This document shows positions 5,633 through 7,991 of a DNA stretch of 7,991 nucleotides, piece after piece; positions within the stretch are counted from its first letter, which is position 1, and every line of letters starts with the position of its first letter. Position numbers and translations under genes: made by a program. The DNA comes from an uncultured Alphaproteobacteria bacterium (lineage in GTDB: Bacteria > Pseudomonadota > Alphaproteobacteria > Micavibrionales > Micavibrionaceae), in assembly GCA_946481105.1 (NCBI GenBank), contig CAMLMM010000081.1:1-7991 (forward strand), read 5' to 3'. The notes under the pieces were generated by a model. The model made no database searches and was not told the origin of the DNA. It saw only the letters and a program-made list of their open reading frames with translations.

Positions 5633-7991
5633 ATGAACCTCTCTAAATTTTTCATCGACCGCCCTATTTTCGCGGCTGTGATATCGATTGTCATTTTCCT
5701 GGCAGGCCTGATATCCATGTTCAATTTGCCGATATCGGAATACCCGGAGGTCGTGCCGCCGTCCGTTGTCGTACGCGCCCAATTTCCCGGCGCCAACCCC
5801 AAAGCCATTGCTGAAACCGTTGCTACTCCGCTTGAAGAGCAGATAAACGGGGTTGAAAACATGCTTTATATGTCGTCACAAGCGACATCGGATGGCCAGT
5901 TATCATTAACCATCACCTTCAAGCTTGGCACCGACCCTAATTTGGCTGCCCAGCTGGTACAAAACCGGGTTAATCAGGCACTTCCACGCTTACCTGAGGT
6001 GACGCGGCAGCTTGGCGTAACAACGACCAAAAGTTCCCCCGACCTGACGATGGTGGTTCACCTGAAATCACCCAAAGGCAAATATGACATGCTTTATTTG
6101 CGCAACTACGCAACACTCAACGTCAAGGATCAGCTGGCAAAAATTCAGGGCGTCGGCAGTGTCATGCTCTTTGGTTCTGGTGATTACGCCATGCGTATCT
6201 GGCTAAATCCCCAGAAAATATCCGAGCGCAATTTGACAGCGCAAGATGTCATTAACGCCATTCGCGGGCAGAATATCCAGGTTGCCGCCGGGGTTATTGG
6301 CGGCCCACCCTACGATGATGGTATCAGTGTCCAATTGCCTGTGAATGCCCAAGGGCGCCTGACCGACAGCGAAGAATTCGGCGATATCATTGTCAAACAG
6401 GACCAGGGGGCAATTACCCGCCTGCATGATGTCGCGCGTATCGAGGTGGACGCTGCCAGCTATGGCCTGCGCTCCCTGCTTGACAATCAGTATGCGGCCG
6501 CTATCCCGATTTTCCAGGCTCCGGGTTCCAACTCAATCGAGATTTCAAATCAGGTTCGCAAAACGATGGAAGAACTGAAAAAGAACTTCCCGGAAGATCT
6601 CGATTACAGCATCGTTTACGACCCAACCATTTTCGTGCGCGACTCCATTAAAGCCGTGGTTCATACGCTCCTCGAAGCTATCGCGCTGGTGGTTATTGTG
6701 GTTATCCTGTTCCTGCAGACATGGCGCGCTTCCATTATCCCGCTTCTGGCCGTACCAGTATCTATTATCGGTACCTTCGCCATCATGCATATGTTTGGTT
6801 TCTCGATTAACGCTTTGTCGTTATTCGGACTCGTGCTTGCCATCGGGATTGTGGTGGATGACGCTATCGTCGTAGTGGAAAACGTCGAACGGAATATTGA
6901 AGACGGCCTATCTCCGCGTGATGCCACTCTCAAAGCTATGCGCGAAGTAACCGGTCCCATCATCGCGATTGCGCTTGTTCTATGTGCCGTGTTTATCCCG
7001 ATTGCGTTTATCAGCGGCCTGACCGGGCAGTTCTACCGTCAGTTTGCCCTCACCATCTCATTCTCGACGATTATTTCAGCCTTTAACTCGCTGACACTTT
7101 CACCTGCCCTGTCGGCTATCCTGCTGAAAAGCCATGATGCGCCAAAAGATTTCCTGACGCGTGGCATGGATAAGGTATTCGGCGGATTTTTCCGCGGATT
7201 CAATAAATTTTTCCATGCAAGCTCCAATGGTTATAGCCGTAGCGTCAAAGGTCTGCTGGGGCGTAAATCGATTGCAATCTTTATTTATCTCATTTTGCTG
7301 GGCGCGACTTATATAGGATTCCAGGTTGTTCCACCCGGTTTTGTCCCCGGACAGGATAAACAATATCTGGTCAGCTTTGCCCAGTTGCAGGATGGCGCCA
7401 CGCTGGAGCGTACGGAAAAAGTTATCCGCGCCATGTCAGAAATCGCCATGAAGGAACCCGGCGTGGAAAGTGCCGTTGCGTTCCCCGGCCTGTCGATTAA
7501 TGGATTTATGAACAGTTCATCCGCTGGTATTGTATTTGTCACGCTGAAACCTTTCGACGAAAGGAAAGGTGACGATCTGTCGGGCCTGGCTATTGCTGGC
7601 AAGCTGCAACAAAAATTCGGCGGTATTAAAGAAGCGTTTATCGCCATTTTTCCGCCGCCGCCAGTTATGGGCCTTGGTACCATTGGCGGATTTAAACTGC
7701 AGGTCGAAGACAGAACGGATTTAGGCTACGAGGCTCTCGATCAGGCGATGAAAGCCGTTCAGGGAAAGGCATGGCAAACGCCAGAACTCTCCAGTGTGTT
7801 CTCCAGCTATAAGATCAGTTCACCGCAGCTCTATGCCAATCTGGACCGTACCAAAGCCATGCAGCTAGGTGTTGATGTTCAGGATGTATTCAGCACGATG
7901 CAGATATATCTGGGTTCGCTCTATGTGAACGACTTCAACAAGTTCGGCCGAACCTATCAGGTGATCGCCCAGGCGGACAAAGAATTCCGAT
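5633..7991 (+). CDS. RND multidrug efflux transporter, MexF/AcrB (HAE1) family, 3' truncated
   Basis: This is a proton-driven inner-membrane pump, with 786 residues visible of about 1050. The start MNLSKFFIDRPIFAAVISIV is the canonical RND N-terminus with TM1, and an SD (GAAAGG, 5618-5623) precedes the ATG. The first porter loop includes FPGANPKAIAETVATPLEEQING and the QGVGSVMLFG stretch. TM2 begins near residue 340. TM4 carries GIVVDDAIVVVENVE with the proton-relay aspartates at 409-410. After TM6, an amphipathic cytoplasmic stretch (KDFLTRGMDKVFGGFFR) leads to TM7 and the second porter loop, including PPPPVMGLGTIGGFKLQVEDR from residue 674. These match the MexF branch of HAE1 pumps more closely than AcrB, so quinolones, chloramphenicol or aromatic compounds are plausible substrates by analogy. 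The frame is intact to the edge; the TM10 lysine and C-terminus lie beyond it. A channel gene probably follows. Confidence 0.95.
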   Translation, partial: MNLSKFFIDRPIFAAVISIVIFLAGLISMFNLPISEYPEVVPPSVVVRAQFPGANPKAIAETVATPLEEQINGVENMLYMSSQATSDGQLSLTITFKLGTDPNLAAQLVQNRVNQALPRLPEVTRQLGVTTTKSSPDLTMVVHLKSPKGKYDMLYLRNYATLNVKDQLAKIQGVGSVMLFGSGDYAMRIWLNPQKISERNLTAQDVINAIRGQNIQVAAGVIGGPPYDDGISVQLPVNAQGRLTDSEEFGDIIVKQDQGAITRLHDVARIEVDAASYGLRSLLDNQYAAAIPIFQAPGSNSIEISNQVRKTMEELKKNFPEDLDYSIVYDPTIFVRDSIKAVVHTLLEAIALVVIVVILFLQTWRASIIPLLAVPVSIIGTFAIMHMFGFSINALSLFGLVLAIGIVVDDAIVVVENVERNIEDGLSPRDATLKAMREVTGPIIAIALVLCAVFIPIAFISGLTGQFYRQFALTISFSTIISAFNSLTLSPALSAILLKSHDAPKDFLTRGMDKVFGGFFRGFNKFFHASSNGYSRSVKGLLGRKSIAIFIYLILLGATYIGFQVVPPGFVPGQDKQYLVSFAQLQDGATLERTEKVIRAMSEIAMKEPGVESAVAFPGLSINGFMNSSSAGIVFVTLKPFDERKGDDLSGLAIAGKLQQKFGGIKEAFIAIFPPPPVMGLGTIGGFKLQVEDRTDLGYEALDQAMKAVQGKAWQTPELSSVFSSYKISSPQLYANLDRTKAMQLGVDVQDVFSTMQIYLGSLYVNDFNKFGRTYQVIAQADKEFR

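Noticed and set aside
5227..5862. A 211-codon open frame on the minus strand across the adaptor/pump junction
   Set aside because: It overlaps two well-recognised plus-strand genes of the efflux operon, its translation shows no family features, and no ribosome binding site was noted. It is a shadow frame.

Overview
The window looks like ordinary chromosome from a Gram-negative bacterium, most likely an alphaproteobacterium with roughly 50% GC. Three things support this: a two-gene RND efflux operon, a GreB with a long acidic N-terminal extension, and a type-I-secreted RTX protein. The alphaproteobacterial call is an inference from protein style and from a possible EcfG-type promoter. No rRNA, tRNA, insertion sequence, CRISPR array or phage gene is visible.

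Layout. Positions 1-2976 (+) hold the 3' part of a very large modular secreted protein, whose start lies outside the window. Its visible order is: RTX repeats; a first T1SS-C-terminus-like module; an SGNH/sialate-O-acetylesterase-type (SASA) domain with recognisable active-site blocks; a second RTX block and second T1SS-like module; two cadherin/Ig-like tandem domains; a third RTX block; and a terminal T1SS-like module. Positions 2977-3127 are intergenic, with two weak hairpins and an EcfG-like GGAAC-N17-AGTT motif. Positions 3128-3652 (+) encode a 174-residue stress-protein-like membrane protein. It is followed tail-to-tail, with a 2-bp gap, by greB on the minus strand (4212-3655). Positions 4213-4437 are an AT-rich divergent promoter region. 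Positions 4438-5610 and 5633-7991 (+) are a MexE-like periplasmic adaptor and a MexF-like RND pump; the pump runs off the right edge.

Functional reading. The adaptor and pump form one drug/solvent efflux operon, and an outer-membrane channel gene would be expected just beyond the window. The RTX protein is an exported, calcium-binding esterase or adhesin that probably acts on acetylated glycans outside the cell. The stress-like gene and greB appear to be stand-alone housekeeping or stress genes with no clear link to either neighbour.

I found no convincing new system. The points most worth a second look are the triplicated RTX/T1SS-tail module flanking an esterase, the possible general-stress promoter before the 174-residue membrane protein, and that protein's split-domain architecture.
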